Under the pieces are notes generated by a model that did not search any database, was not told the origin of the DNA, and was given only the letters and a program-made list of their open reading frames with translations. The position numbers and the translations under genes were made by a program. From contig CAMPDV010000886.1 in the NCBI GenBank assembly GCA_946699065.1, positions 62,001 through 126,000 of the forward strand: DNA of 64,000 nucleotides, given 5' to 3'. Origin of the DNA: Loxodes magnus (taxonomy: Eukaryota; Ciliophora; Karyorelictea; Loxodida; Loxodidae). Of the stretch, positions 40,003 to 53,390 are shown one piece after another (the stretch's first letter is position 1; the number at the start of each line of letters is the position of its first letter).

Positions 40003-42586
40003 AGTATATGCTGTGGCTATATCCAGTGATTCAGAGTTCATCGTATCGGGAAGTTGAGATAAGACGGTGAGACTATGGGACGTCAAGACAGGTACCTGTA
40101 AGACCATGAGTGGTCACACAGATTGAGTATATGCTGTGGCTATATCCAGTGATTCAGAGTTCATCGTATCGGGAAGTTGAGATAAGACGGTGAGACTATG
40201 GGACGTCAAGACAGGTACCTGTAAGACCATGAGTGGTCATAAAAGTTCTGTATTATCTGTGGCTATATCCAGTGATTCAGAGTTCATCGTATCGGGAAGT
40301 TTAGATAAGACGGTGAGACTATGGGACGTCAAGACAGGTACCTGTAAGATCATGAGTGGTCACACTAGTTGTGTATCATCTGTGGCTATATCCAGTGATT
40401 CAGAGTTCATCGTATCGGGAAGTGGAGATAAGACGGCGAGACTATGGGACGTCAAAACAGGTACCTGTAAGACCATGAGTGGTCACACTAGTTGTGTATT
40501 ATCTGTGGCTATATCCAGTGATTCAGAGTTCATCGTATCGGGAAGTAGAGATAAGACGGTGAGACTATGGGACGTCAAGACAGGTACCTGTAAGACCATG
40601 AGTGGTCACACAGATTGAGTATATGCTGTGGCTATATCCAGTGATTCAGAGTTCATCGTATCGGGAAGTTTAGATAAGACGGTGAGACTATGGGACGTCA
40701 AGACAGGTACCTGTAAGACCATGAGTGGTCACAATAGTTCTGTATCATCTGTGGCTATATCCAGTGATTCAGAGTTCATCGTATCGGGAAGTGATGATAA
40801 GACGGTGAGACTATGGGACGTCAAGACAGGTACCTGTAAGACCATGAGTGGTCACACAGATTGAGTATATGCTGTGGCTATATCCAGTGATTCAGAGTTC
40901 ATCGTATAGGGAAGTTTAGATAAGACGGTGAGACTATGGGACGTCAAGACAGGTACCTGTAAGACCATGAGTGGTCACACTTATTCTGTATCATCTGTGA
41001 ATATATCCAGTGATTCAGAGTTCATCGTATCGGGAAGTTTAGATAAGACGGTGAGACTATGGGACGTCAAGACAGGTACCTGTAAGACCATGAGTGGTCA
41101 TAAAAGTTCTGTATTATCTGTGGATATATCCAGTTATACAGAGTTCATCGTATCGGGAAGTAGAGATAAGACGGTGAGACTATGGGACGTCAAGACAGGT
41201 ACCTGTAAGACCATGAGTGGTCACACAGGATCTGTATTATCTGTGGATATATCCAGTGATTCAGAGTTCATCGTATCGGGAAGTAGAGATAAGACGGTGA
41301 GACTATGGGACGTCAAGACAGGTACCTGTAAGACCATGAGTTGTCGCACAGGTTCTGTATTATCTGTGGCTATATCCAGTGATTCAGAGTTCATCGTATC
41401 GGGAAGTCATGATAAGACGGTGAGACTATGGGACGTCAAGACAGGTACCTGTAAGACCATGAGTGGTCATAAAAGTTCTGTATTATCTGTGGCTATATCC
41501 AGTGATTCAGAGTTCATCGTATCGGGAAGTTTAGATAAGACGGTGAGACTATGGGACGTCAAGACAGGTACCTGTAAGACCATGAGTTGTCGCACAGGTT
41601 CTGTATTATCTGTGGCTATATCCAGTGATTCAGAGTTCATCGTATCGGGAAGTTGAGATAAGACGGTGAGACTATGGGACGTCAAGACAGGTACCTGTAA
41701 GACCATGAGTGGTCATAAAAGTTCTGTATCATCTGTGGCTATATCCAGTTATTCAGAGTTCATCGTATCGGGAAGTAGAAATTATACGGTGAGACTATGG
41801 GACGTCAAGACAGGTACCTGTAAGACCATGAGTGGTCATAAAAGTTCTGTATTATCTGTGGCTATATCCAGTGATTCAGAGTTCATCGTATCGGGAAGTA
41901 GAGATAAAACGGTGAGACTATGGGACGTCAAGACAGGTACCTGTAAGACCATGAGTTGTCGCACAGGTTCTGTATTATCTGTGGCTATATCCAGTGATTC
42001 AGAGTTCATCGTATCGGGAAGTCATGATAAGACGGTGAGACTATGGGACGTCAAGACAGGTACCTGTAAGACCATGAGTGGTCACACTTATTCTGTATTA
42101 TCTGTGAATATATCCAGTGATTCAGAGTTCATCGTATCGGGAAGTAGAGATAAGACGGTGAGACTATGGGACGTCAAGACAGGTACCTGTAAGACCATGA
42201 GTGGTCACACTAGTTGTGTATCATCTGTGGCTATATCCAGTGATTCAGAGTTCATCGTATCGGGAAGTTTAGATAAAACGGTGAGACTATGGGACGTCAA
42301 AACAGGTACCTGTAAGACCATGAGTGGTCACACTAGTTCTGTATCATCTGTGGCTATATCCAGTGATTCAGAGTTCATCGTATCGGGAAGTCATGATAAG
42401 ACGGTGAGACTATGGGACGTCAAAACAGGTACCTGTAAGACCATGAGTGGTCATAAAAGTTCTGTAATATCTGTGGCTATATCCAGTGATTCAGAGTTCA
42501 TCGTATCGGGAAGTGATGATAAGACGGTGAGACTATGGGACGTCATGACAGGTACCTGTAAGACCATGAGTGGTCACACAGATTGA
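40003..42586 (+). repeat. 24-monomer higher-order repeat, copy 1 (2952-bp offset)
   Basis: HTD-TGA, TGA, HTD-TGA, TGA, KSS-LDK, KIM-TSC-GDKTA-TSC, NSS-DDK, HTD-TGA, IV-TAG, TYS-SSVN, KSS-SSYTEF-RDK, TGS-RDK, CRTGS-HDK, KSS-LDK, CRTGS-TGA, KSS-RNY, KSS-RDK recur 2952 bp (24 monomers) downstream. Near 40.55-40.68 kb, RDK / HTD-TGA / SLDK stands where copy 2 has IV-TAG / LDK-TYS, a conversion-like patch. It holds the runs 40190-40618, 40628-40864, 40928-41656 and 41666-42586. Edges are approximate. Confidence 0.82.
41666..42586 (+). pseudogene. Open WD40 run, 306 codons, longest in the right half
   Basis: Blades are KSS-ISSY-RNY, KSS-RDK, CRTGS-HDK, TYS-LSVN-RDK, TSC-LDK, TSS-HDK and KSS-VISV-DDK-VMTG, ending at HTD-TGA. 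This is about seven blades, one propeller's worth. Two later copies of the block (44618 and 47447) lack one monomer and have HTD-TGA in place of CRTGS-HDK-TYS, so they are split into 101 and 160 codons. The TSC-LDK-TSS-HDK part uses AAA lysine, a left-family island. Confidence 0.7.
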
Positions 42587-42954
42587 GTATATGCTGTGGC
42601 TATATCCAGTGATTCAGAGTTCATCGTATCGGGAAGTTGAGATAAGACGGTGAGACTATGGGACGTCAAGACAGGTACCTGTAAGACCATGAGTGGTCAT
42701 AAAAGTTCTGTATTATCTGTGGCTATATCCAGTGATTCAGAGTTCATCGTATCGGGAAGTTGAGATAAGACGGTGAGACTATGGGACGTCAAGACAGGTA
42801 CCTGTAAGACCATGAGTGGTCACACTAGTTAGGTATATGCTGTGGCTATATCCAGTGATTCAGAGTTCATCGTATCGGGAAGTTGAGATAAGACGGTGAG
42901 ACTATGGGACGTCAAGACAGGTACCTGTAAGACCATGAGTGGTCACACAGATTG

Positions 42955-45415
42955 AGTATATGCTGTGGCTATATCCAGTGATTCAGAGTTCATCGTATCG
43001 GGAAGTTGAGATAAGACGGTGAGACTATGGGACGTCAAGACAGGTACCTGTAAGACCATGAGTGGTCACACAGATTGAGTATATGCTGTGGCTATATCCA
43101 GTGATTCAGAGTTCATCGTATCGGGAAGTTGAGATAAGACGGTGAGACTATGGGACGTCAAGACAGGTACCTGTAAGACCATGAGTGGTCATAAAAGTTC
43201 TGTATTATCTGTGGCTATATCCAGTGATTCAGAGTTCATCGTATCGGGAAGTTTAGATAAGACGGTGAGACTATGGGACGTCAAGACAGGTACCTGTAAG
43301 ATCATGAGTGGTCACACTAGTTGTGTATCATCTGTGGCTATATCCAGTGATTCAGAGTTCATCGTATCGGGAAGTGGAGATAAGACGGCGAGACTATGGG
43401 ACGTCAAAACAGGTACCTGTAAGACCATGAGTGGTCACACTAGTTGTGTATTATCTGTGGCTATATCCAGTGATTCAGAGTTCATCGTATAGGGAAGTTT
43501 AGATAAGACGGTGAGACTATGGGACGTCAAGACAGGTACCTGTAAGACCATGAGTGGTCACACTTATTCTGTATCATCTGTGAATATATCCAGTGATTCA
43601 GAGTTCATCGTATCGGGAAGTTTAGATAAGACGGTGAGACTATGGGACGTCAAGACAGGTACCTGTAAGACCATGAGTGGTCACAATAGTTCTGTATCAT
43701 CTGTGGCTATATCCAGTGATTCAGAGTTCATCGTATCGGGAAGTGATGATAAGACGGTGAGACTATGGGACGTCAAGACAGGTACCTGTAAGACCATGAG
43801 TGGTCACACAGATTGAGTATATGCTGTGGCTATATCCAGTGATTCAGAGTTCATCGTATAGGGAAGTTTAGATAAGACGGTGAGACTATGGGACGTCAAG
43901 ACAGGTACCTGTAAGACCATGAGTGGTCACACTTATTCTGTATCATCTGTGAATATATCCAGTGATTCAGAGTTCATCGTATCGGGAAGTTTAGATAAGA
44001 CGGTGAGACTATGGGACGTCAAGACAGGTACCTGTAAGACCATGAGTGGTCATAAAAGTTCTGTATTATCTGTGGATATATCCAGTTATACAGAGTTCAT
44101 CGTATCGGGAAGTAGAGATAAGACGGTGAGACTATGGGACGTCAAGACAGGTACCTGTAAGACCATGAGTGGTCACACAGGATCTGTATTATCTGTGGAT
44201 ATATCCAGTGATTCAGAGTTCATCGTATCGGGAAGTAGAGATAAGACGGTGAGACTATGGGACGTCAAGACAGGTACCTGTAAGACCATGAGTTGTCGCA
44301 CAGGTTCTGTATTATCTGTGGCTATATCCAGTGATTCAGAGTTCATCGTATCGGGAAGTCATGATAAGACGGTGAGACTATGGGACGTCAAGACAGGTAC
44401 CTGTAAGACCATGAGTGGTCATAAAAGTTCTGTATTATCTGTGGCTATATCCAGTGATTCAGAGTTCATCGTATCGGGAAGTTTAGATAAGACGGTGAGA
44501 CTATGGGACGTCAAGACAGGTACCTGTAAGACCATGAGTTGTCGCACAGGTTCTGTATTATCTGTGGCTATATCCAGTGATTCAGAGTTCATCGTATCGG
44601 GAAGTTGAGATAAGACGGTGAGACTATGGGACGTCAAGACAGGTACCTGTAAGACCATGAGTGGTCATAAAAGTTCTGTATCATCTGTGGCTATATCCAG
44701 TTATTCAGAGTTCATCGTATCGGGAAGTAGAAATTATACGGTGAGACTATGGGACGTCAAGACAGGTACCTGTAAGACCATGAGTGGTCATAAAAGTTCT
44801 GTATTATCTGTGGCTATATCCAGTGATTCAGAGTTCATCGTATCGGGAAGTAGAGATAAAACGGTGAGACTATGGGACGTCAAGACAGGTACCTGTAAGA
44901 CCATGAGTGGTCACACAGATTGAGTATATGCTGTGGCTATATCCAGTGATTCAGAGTTCATCGTATCGGGAAGTAGAGATAAGACGGTGAGACTATGGGA
45001 CGTCAAGACAGGTACCTGTAAGACCATGAGTGGTCACACTAGTTGTGTATCATCTGTGGCTATATCCAGTGATTCAGAGTTCATCGTATCGGGAAGTTTA
45101 GATAAAACGGTGAGACTATGGGACGTCAAAACAGGTACCTGTAAGACCATGAGTGGTCACACTAGTTCTGTATCATCTGTGGCTATATCCAGTGATTCAG
45201 AGTTCATCGTATCGGGAAGTCATGATAAGACGGTGAGACTATGGGACGTCAAAACAGGTACCTGTAAGACCATGAGTGGTCATAAAAGTTCTGTAATATC
45301 TGTGGCTATATCCAGTGATTCAGAGTTCATCGTATCGGGAAGTGATGATAAGACGGTGAGACTATGGGACGTCATGACAGGTACCTGTAAGACCATGAGT
45401 GGTCACACAGATTGA
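42955..45415 (+). repeat. Higher-order repeat, copy 2 (23-24 monomers)
   Basis: This is the second copy of the 40.0-42.6 kb block, at an offset of 2952 bp up to the KSS-RDK blade near 44.9 kb and 2829 bp after it, because one monomer is missing. It holds the runs 43142-43492 (ending IV-TAG), 43511-43816, 43880-44608 (identical in translation to 40928-41656), 44618-44923 and 44933-45415. The last ends with the VMTG / HTD-TGA cassette. Confidence 0.82.
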
Positions 45416-47045
45416 GTATATGCTGTGGCTATATCCAGTGATTCAGAGTTCATCGTATCGGGAAGTTGAGATAAGACGGTGAGACTATGGGACGTCAAGA
45501 CAGGTACCTGTAAGACCATGAGTGGTCATAAAAGTTCTGTATTATCTGTGGCTATATCCAGTGATTCAGAGTTCATCGTATCGGGAAGTTGAGATAAGAC
45601 GGTGAGACTATGGGACGTCAAGACAGGTACCTGTAAGACCATGAGTGGTCACACTAGTTAGGTATATGCTGTGGCTATATCCAGTGATTCAGAGTTCATC
45701 GTATCGGGAAGTTGAGATAAGACGGTGAGACTATGGGACGTCAAGACAGGTACCTGTAAGACCATGAGTGGTCACACAGATTGAGTATATGCTGTGGCTA
45801 TATCCAGTGATTCAGAGTTCATCGTATCGGGAAGTTTAGATAAGACGGTGAGACTATGGGACGTCAAGACAGGTACCTGTAAGACCATGAGTGGTCACAC
45901 TTATTCTGTATCATCTGTGGCTATATCCAGTGATTCAGAGTTCATCGTATCGGGAAGTTGAGATAAGACGGTGAGACTATGGGACGTCAAGACAGGTACC
46001 TGTAAGACCATGAGTGGTCACACAGATTGAGTATATGCTGTGGCTATATCCAGTGATTCAGAGTTCATCGTATCGGGAAGTTGAGATAAGACGGTGAGAC
46101 TATGGGACGTCAAGACAGGTACCTGTAAGACCATGAGTGGTCATAAAAGTTCTGTATTATCTGTGGCTATATCCAGTGATTCAGAGTTCATCGTATCGGG
46201 AAGTTGAGATAAGACGGTGAGACTATGGGACGTCAAGACAGGTACCTGTAAGACCATGAGTGGTCACACTAGTTAGGTATATGCTGTGGCTATATCCAGT
46301 TATACAGAGTTCATCGTATCGGGAAGTTGAGATAAGACGGTGAGACTATGGGACGTCAAGACAGGTACCTGTAAGACCATGAGTGGTCATAAAAGTTCTG
46401 TATTATCTGTGGCTATATCCAGTGATTCAGAGTTCATCGTATCGGGAAGTTGAGATAAGACGGTGAGACTATGGGACGTCAAGACAGGTACCTGTAAGAT
46501 CATGAGTGGTCACACTAGTTAGGTATATGCTGTGGCTATATCCAGTGATTCAGAGTTCATCGTATCGGGAAGTTGAGATAAGACGGTGAGACTATGGGAC
46601 GTCAAGACAGGTACCTGTAAGATCATGAGTGGTCACACTAGTTAGGTATATGCTGTGGCTATATCCAGTGATTCAGAGTTCATCGTATCGGGAAGTTGAG
46701 ATAAGACGGTGAGACTATGGGACGTCAAGACAGGTACCTGTAAGACCATGAGTGGTCACGCTTATTCTGTATTATCTGTGAATATATCCAGTGATTCAGA
46801 GTTCATCGTATCGGGAAGTTGAGATAAGACGGTGAGACTATGGGACGTCAAGACAGGTACCTGTAAGACCATGAGTGGTCATAAAAGTTCTGTATTATCT
46901 GTGGCTATATCCAGTGATTCAGAGTTCATCGTATCGGGAAGTTGAGATAAGACGGTGAGACTATGGGACGTCAAGACAGGTACCTGTAAGACCATGAGTG
47001 GTCACACAGGATCTGTATTATCTGTGGATATATCCAGTTATTCAG
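44220..47045 (+). repeat. 23-monomer higher-order repeat unit A (2829 bp)
   Basis: From about 44.22 kb every allele recurs exactly 2829 bp (23 monomers) later. The shared run of alleles includes CRTGS, RNY, VMTG, HTS-TAG, SSYTEF with TGA, two KIM-HTS-TAG blades and AYS. Within it, 45416-46954 has no run of 60 codons: almost every monomer has TGA before Asp, HTD-TGA or HTS-TAG. The near end is placed where ISSD at 44208 faces ISSY at 47037. Confidence 0.82.
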
Positions 47046-49880
47046 AGTTCATCGTATCGGGAAGTAGAGATAAGACGGTGAGACTATGGGACGTCAAGAC
47101 AGGTACCTGTAAGACCATGAGTTGTCGCACAGGTTCTGTATTATCTGTGGCTATATCCAGTGATTCAGAGTTCATCGTATCGGGAAGTCATGATAAGACG
47201 GTGAGACTATGGGACGTCAAGACAGGTACCTGTAAGACCATGAGTGGTCATAAAAGTTCTGTATTATCTGTGGCTATATCCAGTGATTCAGAGTTCATCG
47301 TATCGGGAAGTTTAGATAAGACGGTGAGACTATGGGACGTCAAGACAGGTACCTGTAAGACCATGAGTTGTCGCACAGGTTCTGTATTATCTGTGGCTAT
47401 ATCCAGTGATTCAGAGTTCATCGTATCGGGAAGTTGAGATAAGACGGTGAGACTATGGGACGTCAAGACAGGTACCTGTAAGACCATGAGTGGTCATAAA
47501 AGTTCTGTATCATCTGTGGCTATATCCAGTTATTCAGAGTTCATCGTATCGGGAAGTAGAAATTATACGGTGAGACTATGGGACGTCAAGACAGGTACCT
47601 GTAAGACCATGAGTGGTCATAAAAGTTCTGTATTATCTGTGGCTATATCCAGTGATTCAGAGTTCATCGTATCGGGAAGTAGAGATAAAACGGTGAGACT
47701 ATGGGACGTCAAGACAGGTACCTGTAAGACCATGAGTGGTCACACAGATTGAGTATATGCTGTGGCTATATCCAGTGATTCAGAGTTCATCGTATCGGGA
47801 AGTAGAGATAAGACGGTGAGACTATGGGACGTCAAGACAGGTACCTGTAAGACCATGAGTGGTCACACTAGTTGTGTATCATCTGTGGCTATATCCAGTG
47901 ATTCAGAGTTCATCGTATCGGGAAGTTTAGATAAAACGGTGAGACTATGGGACGTCAAAACAGGTACCTGTAAGACCATGAGTGGTCACACTAGTTCTGT
48001 ATCATCTGTGGCTATATCCAGTGATTCAGAGTTCATCGTATCGGGAAGTCATGATAAGACGGTGAGACTATGGGACGTCAAAACAGGTACCTGTAAGACC
48101 ATGAGTGGTCATAAAAGTTCTGTAATATCTGTGGCTATATCCAGTGATTCAGAGTTCATCGTATCGGGAAGTGATGATAAGACGGTGAGACTATGGGACG
48201 TCATGACAGGTACCTGTAAGACCATGAGTGGTCACACAGATTGAGTATATGCTGTGGCTATATCCAGTGATTCAGAGTTCATCGTATCGGGAAGTTGAGA
48301 TAAGACGGTGAGACTATGGGACGTCAAGACAGGTACCTGTAAGACCATGAGTGGTCATAAAAGTTCTGTATTATCTGTGGCTATATCCAGTGATTCAGAG
48401 TTCATCGTATCGGGAAGTTGAGATAAGACGGTGAGACTATGGGACGTCAAGACAGGTACCTGTAAGACCATGAGTGGTCACACTAGTTAGGTATATGCTG
48501 TGGCTATATCCAGTGATTCAGAGTTCATCGTATCGGGAAGTTGAGATAAGACGGTGAGACTATGGGACGTCAAGACAGGTACCTGTAAGACCATGAGTGG
48601 TCACACAGATTGAGTATATGCTGTGGCTATATCCAGTGATTCAGAGTTCATCGTATCGGGAAGTTTAGATAAGACGGTGAGACTATGGGACGTCAAGACA
48701 GGTACCTGTAAGACCATGAGTGGTCACACTTATTCTGTATCATCTGTGGCTATATCCAGTGATTCAGAGTTCATCGTATCGGGAAGTTGAGATAAGACGG
48801 TGAGACTATGGGACGTCAAGACAGGTACCTGTAAGACCATGAGTGGTCACACAGATTGAGTATATGCTGTGGCTATATCCAGTGATTCAGAGTTCATCGT
48901 ATCGGGAAGTTGAGATAAGACGGTGAGACTATGGGACGTCAAGACAGGTACCTGTAAGACCATGAGTGGTCATAAAAGTTCTGTATTATCTGTGGCTATA
49001 TCCAGTGATTCAGAGTTCATCGTATCGGGAAGTTGAGATAAGACGGTGAGACTATGGGACGTCAAGACAGGTACCTGTAAGACCATGAGTGGTCACACTA
49101 GTTAGGTATATGCTGTGGCTATATCCAGTTATACAGAGTTCATCGTATCGGGAAGTTGAGATAAGACGGTGAGACTATGGGACGTCAAGACAGGTACCTG
49201 TAAGACCATGAGTGGTCATAAAAGTTCTGTATTATCTGTGGCTATATCCAGTGATTCAGAGTTCATCGTATCGGGAAGTTGAGATAAGACGGTGAGACTA
49301 TGGGACGTCAAGACAGGTACCTGTAAGATCATGAGTGGTCACACTAGTTAGGTATATGCTGTGGCTATATCCAGTGATTCAGAGTTCATCGTATCGGGAA
49401 GTTGAGATAAGACGGTGAGACTATGGGACGTCAAGACAGGTACCTGTAAGATCATGAGTGGTCACACTAGTTAGGTATATGCTGTGGCTATATCCAGTGA
49501 TTCAGAGTTCATCGTATCGGGAAGTTGAGATAAGACGGTGAGACTATGGGACGTCAAGACAGGTACCTGTAAGACCATGAGTGGTCACGCTTATTCTGTA
49601 TTATCTGTGAATATATCCAGTGATTCAGAGTTCATCGTATCGGGAAGTTGAGATAAGACGGTGAGACTATGGGACGTCAAGACAGGTACCTGTAAGACCA
49701 TGAGTGGTCATAAAAGTTCTGTATTATCTGTGGCTATATCCAGTGATTCAGAGTTCATCGTATCGGGAAGTTGAGATAAGACGGTGAGACTATGGGACGT
49801 CAAGACAGGTACCTGTAAGACCATGAGTGGTCACACAGGATCTGTATTATCTGTGGATATATCCAGTTATTCAGAGTTCA
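47046..49880 (+). repeat. 23-monomer higher-order repeat unit B (2829 bp)
   Basis: Tandem copy of the preceding unit. It holds the runs 46955-47437 (in part), 47447-47752 and 47762-48244, with the same translations as in unit A. From 48245 the stop-dense half begins: KSS-TGA, HTS-TAG, HTD-TGA, LDK-TYS-TGA, HTD-TGA, KSS-TGA, HTS-TAG with TATACA, KSS-TGA, two KIM-HTS-TAG blades, AYS-LSVN-TGA, KSS-TGA, TGS. Copied stops show the units were already broken when duplicated. Confidence 0.82.
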
Positions 49881-51259
49881 TCGTATCGGGAAGTTGAGAT
49901 AAGACGGTGAGACTATGGGACGTCAAGACAGGTACCTGTAAGACCATGAGTGGTCACACAGGATCTGTATTATCTGTGGATATATCCAGTGATTCAGAGT
50001 TCATCGTATCGGGAAGTTGAGATAAGACGGTGAGACTATGGGACGTCAAGACAGGTACCTGTAAGACCATGAGTTGTCGCACAGGTTCTGTATTATCTGT
50101 GGCTATATCCAGTGATTCAGAGTTCATCGTATCGGGAAGTTGAGATAAGACGGTGAGACTATGAGACGTCAAGACAGGTACCTGTAAGACCATGAGTGGT
50201 CACACTAGTTAGGCATATGCTGTGGCTATATCCAGTGATTCAGAGTTCATCGTATCGGGAAGTTGAGATAAGACGGTGAGACTATGGGACGTCAAGACAG
50301 GTACCTGTAAGACCATGAGTGGTCACACAGGATCTGTATTATCTGTGGATATATCCAGTTATACAGAGTTCATCGTATCGGGAAGTTGAGATAAGACGGT
50401 GAGACTATGGGACGTCAAGACAGGTACCTGTAAGACCATGAGTGGTCATAAAAGTTCTGTATTATCTGTGGCTATATCCAGTGATTCAGAGTTCATCGTA
50501 TCGGGAAGTTGAGATAAGACGGTGAGACTATGGGACGTCAAGACAGGTACCTGTAAGACCATGAGTGGTCACACAGATTGAGTATATGCTGTGGCTATAT
50601 CCAGTGATTCAGAGTTCATCGTATCGGGAAGTTGAGATAAGACGGTGAGACTATGGGACGTCAAGACAGGTACCTGTAAGACCATGAGTGGTCACACAGA
50701 TTGAGTATATGCTGTGGCTATATCCAGTGATTCAGAGTTCATCGTATCGGGAAGTTGAGATAAGACGGTGAGACTATGGGACGTCAAGACAGGTACCTGT
50801 AAGACCATGAGTGGTCACACAGATTGAGTATATGCTGTGGCTATATCCAGTGATTCAGAGTTCATCGTATCGGGAAGTGATGATAAGACGGTGAGACTAT
50901 GGGACGTCAAGACAGGTACCTGTAAGACCATGAGTGGTCATAAAAGTTCTGTATTATCTGTGGATATATCCAGTGATTCAGAGTTCATCGTATCGGGAAG
51001 TTGAGATAAGACGGTGAGACTATGGGACGTCAAGACAGGTACCTGTAAGATCATGAGTGGTCACACTTATTCTGTATCATCTGTGGCTATATCCAGTGAT
51101 TCAGAGTTCATCGTATCGGGAAGTTGAGATAAGACGGTGAGACTATGGGACGTCAAGACAGGTACCTGTAAGACCATGAGTGGTCACACTTATTCTGTAT
51201 CATCTGTGGCTATATCCAGTGATTCAGAGTTCATCGTATCGGGAAGTTGAGATAAGACG
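49880..51259 (+). repeat. Stop-dense WD40 monomers, no run of 60 codons
   Basis: Blades TGS, TGS, CRTGS, HTS-TAG (here with GCATATGCT, near 50215), TGS-SSYTEF, KSS, three HTD-TGA in a row, DDK-KSS-LSVD, KIM-TYS and TYS. Nearly all have TGA before Asp, and one has L-TGA-D near 50162. The order TGS-TGA-CRTGS-TGA followed by L-TGA-D recurs near 62.6-62.8 kb. Nothing other than repeat is visible. Confidence 0.8.
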
Positions 51260-53390
51260 GTGAGACTATGGGACGTCAAGACAGGTACCTGTAAGACCAT
51301 GAGTGGTCATAAAAGTTCTGTATTATCTGTGGCTATATCCAGTGATTCAGAGTTCATCGTATCGGGAAGTGATGATAAGACGGTGAGACTATGGGACGTC
51401 AAGACAGGTACCTGTAAGACCATGAGTGGTCAAAAAAGTTCTGTATTATCTGTGGCTATATCCAGTGATTCAGAGTTCATCGTATCGGGAAGTTGAGATA
51501 AGACGGTGAGACTATGGGACGTCAAGACAGGTACCTGTAAGACCATGAGTGGTCATAAAAGTTCTGTATCATCTGTGAATATATCCAGTGATTCAGAGTT
51601 CATCGTATCGGGAAGTAGAGATAAGACGGTGAGACTATGGGACGTCAAGACAGGTACCTGTAAGACCATGAGTGGTCATAAAAGTTCTGTATTATCTGTG
51701 GCTATATCCAGTGATTCAGAGTTCATCGTATCGGGAAGTTGAGATAAGACGGTGAGACTATGGGACGTCAAGACAGGTACCTGTAAGACCATGAGTGGTC
51801 ACACTTATTCTGTATCATCTGTGGCTATATCCAGTGATTCAGAGTTCATCGTATCGGGAAGTTTAGATAAGACGGTGAGACTATGGGACGTCAAGACAGG
51901 TACCTGTAAGATCATGAGTGGTCACACTAGTTGTGTATCATCTGTGGCTATATCCAGTGATTCAGAGTTCATCGTATCGGGAAGTGGAGATAAGACGGCG
52001 AGACTATGGGACGTCAAAACAGGTACCTGTAAGACCATGAGTGGTCACACTAGTTGTGTATTATCTGTGGCTATATCCAGTGATTCAGAGTTCATCGTAT
52101 CGGGAAGTAGAGATAAGACGGTGAGACTATGGGACGTCAAGACAGGTACCTGTAAGACCATGAGTGGTCACACAGGATCTGTATTATCTGTGGATATATC
52201 CAGTTATTCAGAGTTCATCGTATCGGGAAGTTGAGATAAGACGGTGAGACTATGGGACGTCAAGACAGGTACCTGTAAGACCATGAGTGGTCACACTTAT
52301 TCTGTATTATCTGTGGCTATATCCAGTGATTCAGAGTTCATCGTATCGGGAAGTTGAGATAAGACGGTGAGACTATGGGACGTCAAGACAGGTACCTGTA
52401 AGACCATGAGTGGTCACACAGATTGAGTATATGCTGTGGCTATATCCAGTGATTCAGAGTTCATCGTATCGGGAAGTTGAGATAAGACGGTGAGACTATG
52501 GGACGTCAAGACAGGTACCTGTAAGACCATGAGTGGTCATAAAAGTTCTGTATTATCTGTGGCTATATCCAGTAATTCAGAGTTCATCGTATCGGGAAGT
52601 TGAGATAAGACGGTGAGACTATGGGACGTCAAGACAGGTACCTGTAAGACCATGAGTGGTCATAAAAGTTCTGTATTATCTGTGGCTATATCCAGTGATT
52701 CAGAGTTCATCGTATCGGGAAGTGATGATAAGACGGTGAGACTATGGGACGTCAAGACAGGTACCTGTAAGACCATGAGTGGTCACGCTTATTCTGTATT
52801 ATCTGTGAATATATCCAGTGATTCAGAGTTCATCGTATCGGGAAGTAGAGATAAGACGGTGAGACTATGGGACGTCAAGACAGGTACCTGTAAGACCATG
52901 AGTGGTCATAAAAGTTCTGTATTATCTGTGGATATATCCAGTGATTCAGAGTTCATCGTATCGGGAAGTTTAGATAAGACGGTGAGACTATGGGACGTCA
53001 AGACAGGTACCTGTAAGACCATGAGTGGTCATAAAAGTTCTGTATTATCTGTGGATATATCCAGTTATACAGAGTTCATCGTATCGGGAAGTTGAGATAA
53101 GACGGTGAGACTATGGGACGTCAAGACAGGTACCTGTAAGACCATGAGTGGTCACACAGGATCTGTATTATCTGTGGCTATATCCAGTGATTCAGAGTTC
53201 ATCGTATCGGGAAGTTGAGATAAGACGGTGAGACTATGGGACGTCAAGACAGGTACCTGTAAGATCATGAGTGGTCACACTTATTCTGTATCATCTGTGG
53301 CTATATCCAGTGATTCAGAGTTCATCGTATCGGGAAGTTTAGATAAAACGGTGAGACTATGGGACGTCAAGACAGGTACCTGTAAGACCA
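51260..53390 (+). pseudogene. Short and medium WD40 runs, right family
   Basis: Runs are 51260-51496, 51506-51742, 51752-52234 (160 codons, with the KIM-TSC-GDKTA-TSC-RDK-TGS cassette), 52613-53095 (160 codons: KSS-DDK, AYS-LSVN-RDK, KSS-LSVD-LDK, KSS-SSYTEF) and the start of 53228-53476. They are separated by TGA before Asp. One blade near 52.57 kb has ISSN (AGTAAT for AGTGAT) and one near 51.43 kb has GQKSS. All share one phase up to the 1-nt deletion near 53412. Confidence 0.65.

Noticed and set aside
41467-41706. Minus-strand open frame of 79 codons (starting [17 protein letters not shown]), with like frames near 44419, 47248, 49954, 53712, 55098 and 62596
   Set aside because: These are antisense readings of the same repeat. 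They open only where the CRTGS monomer, or the blade next to it, removes an antisense stop. They resemble no known family and copy with the block, so they are shadows.
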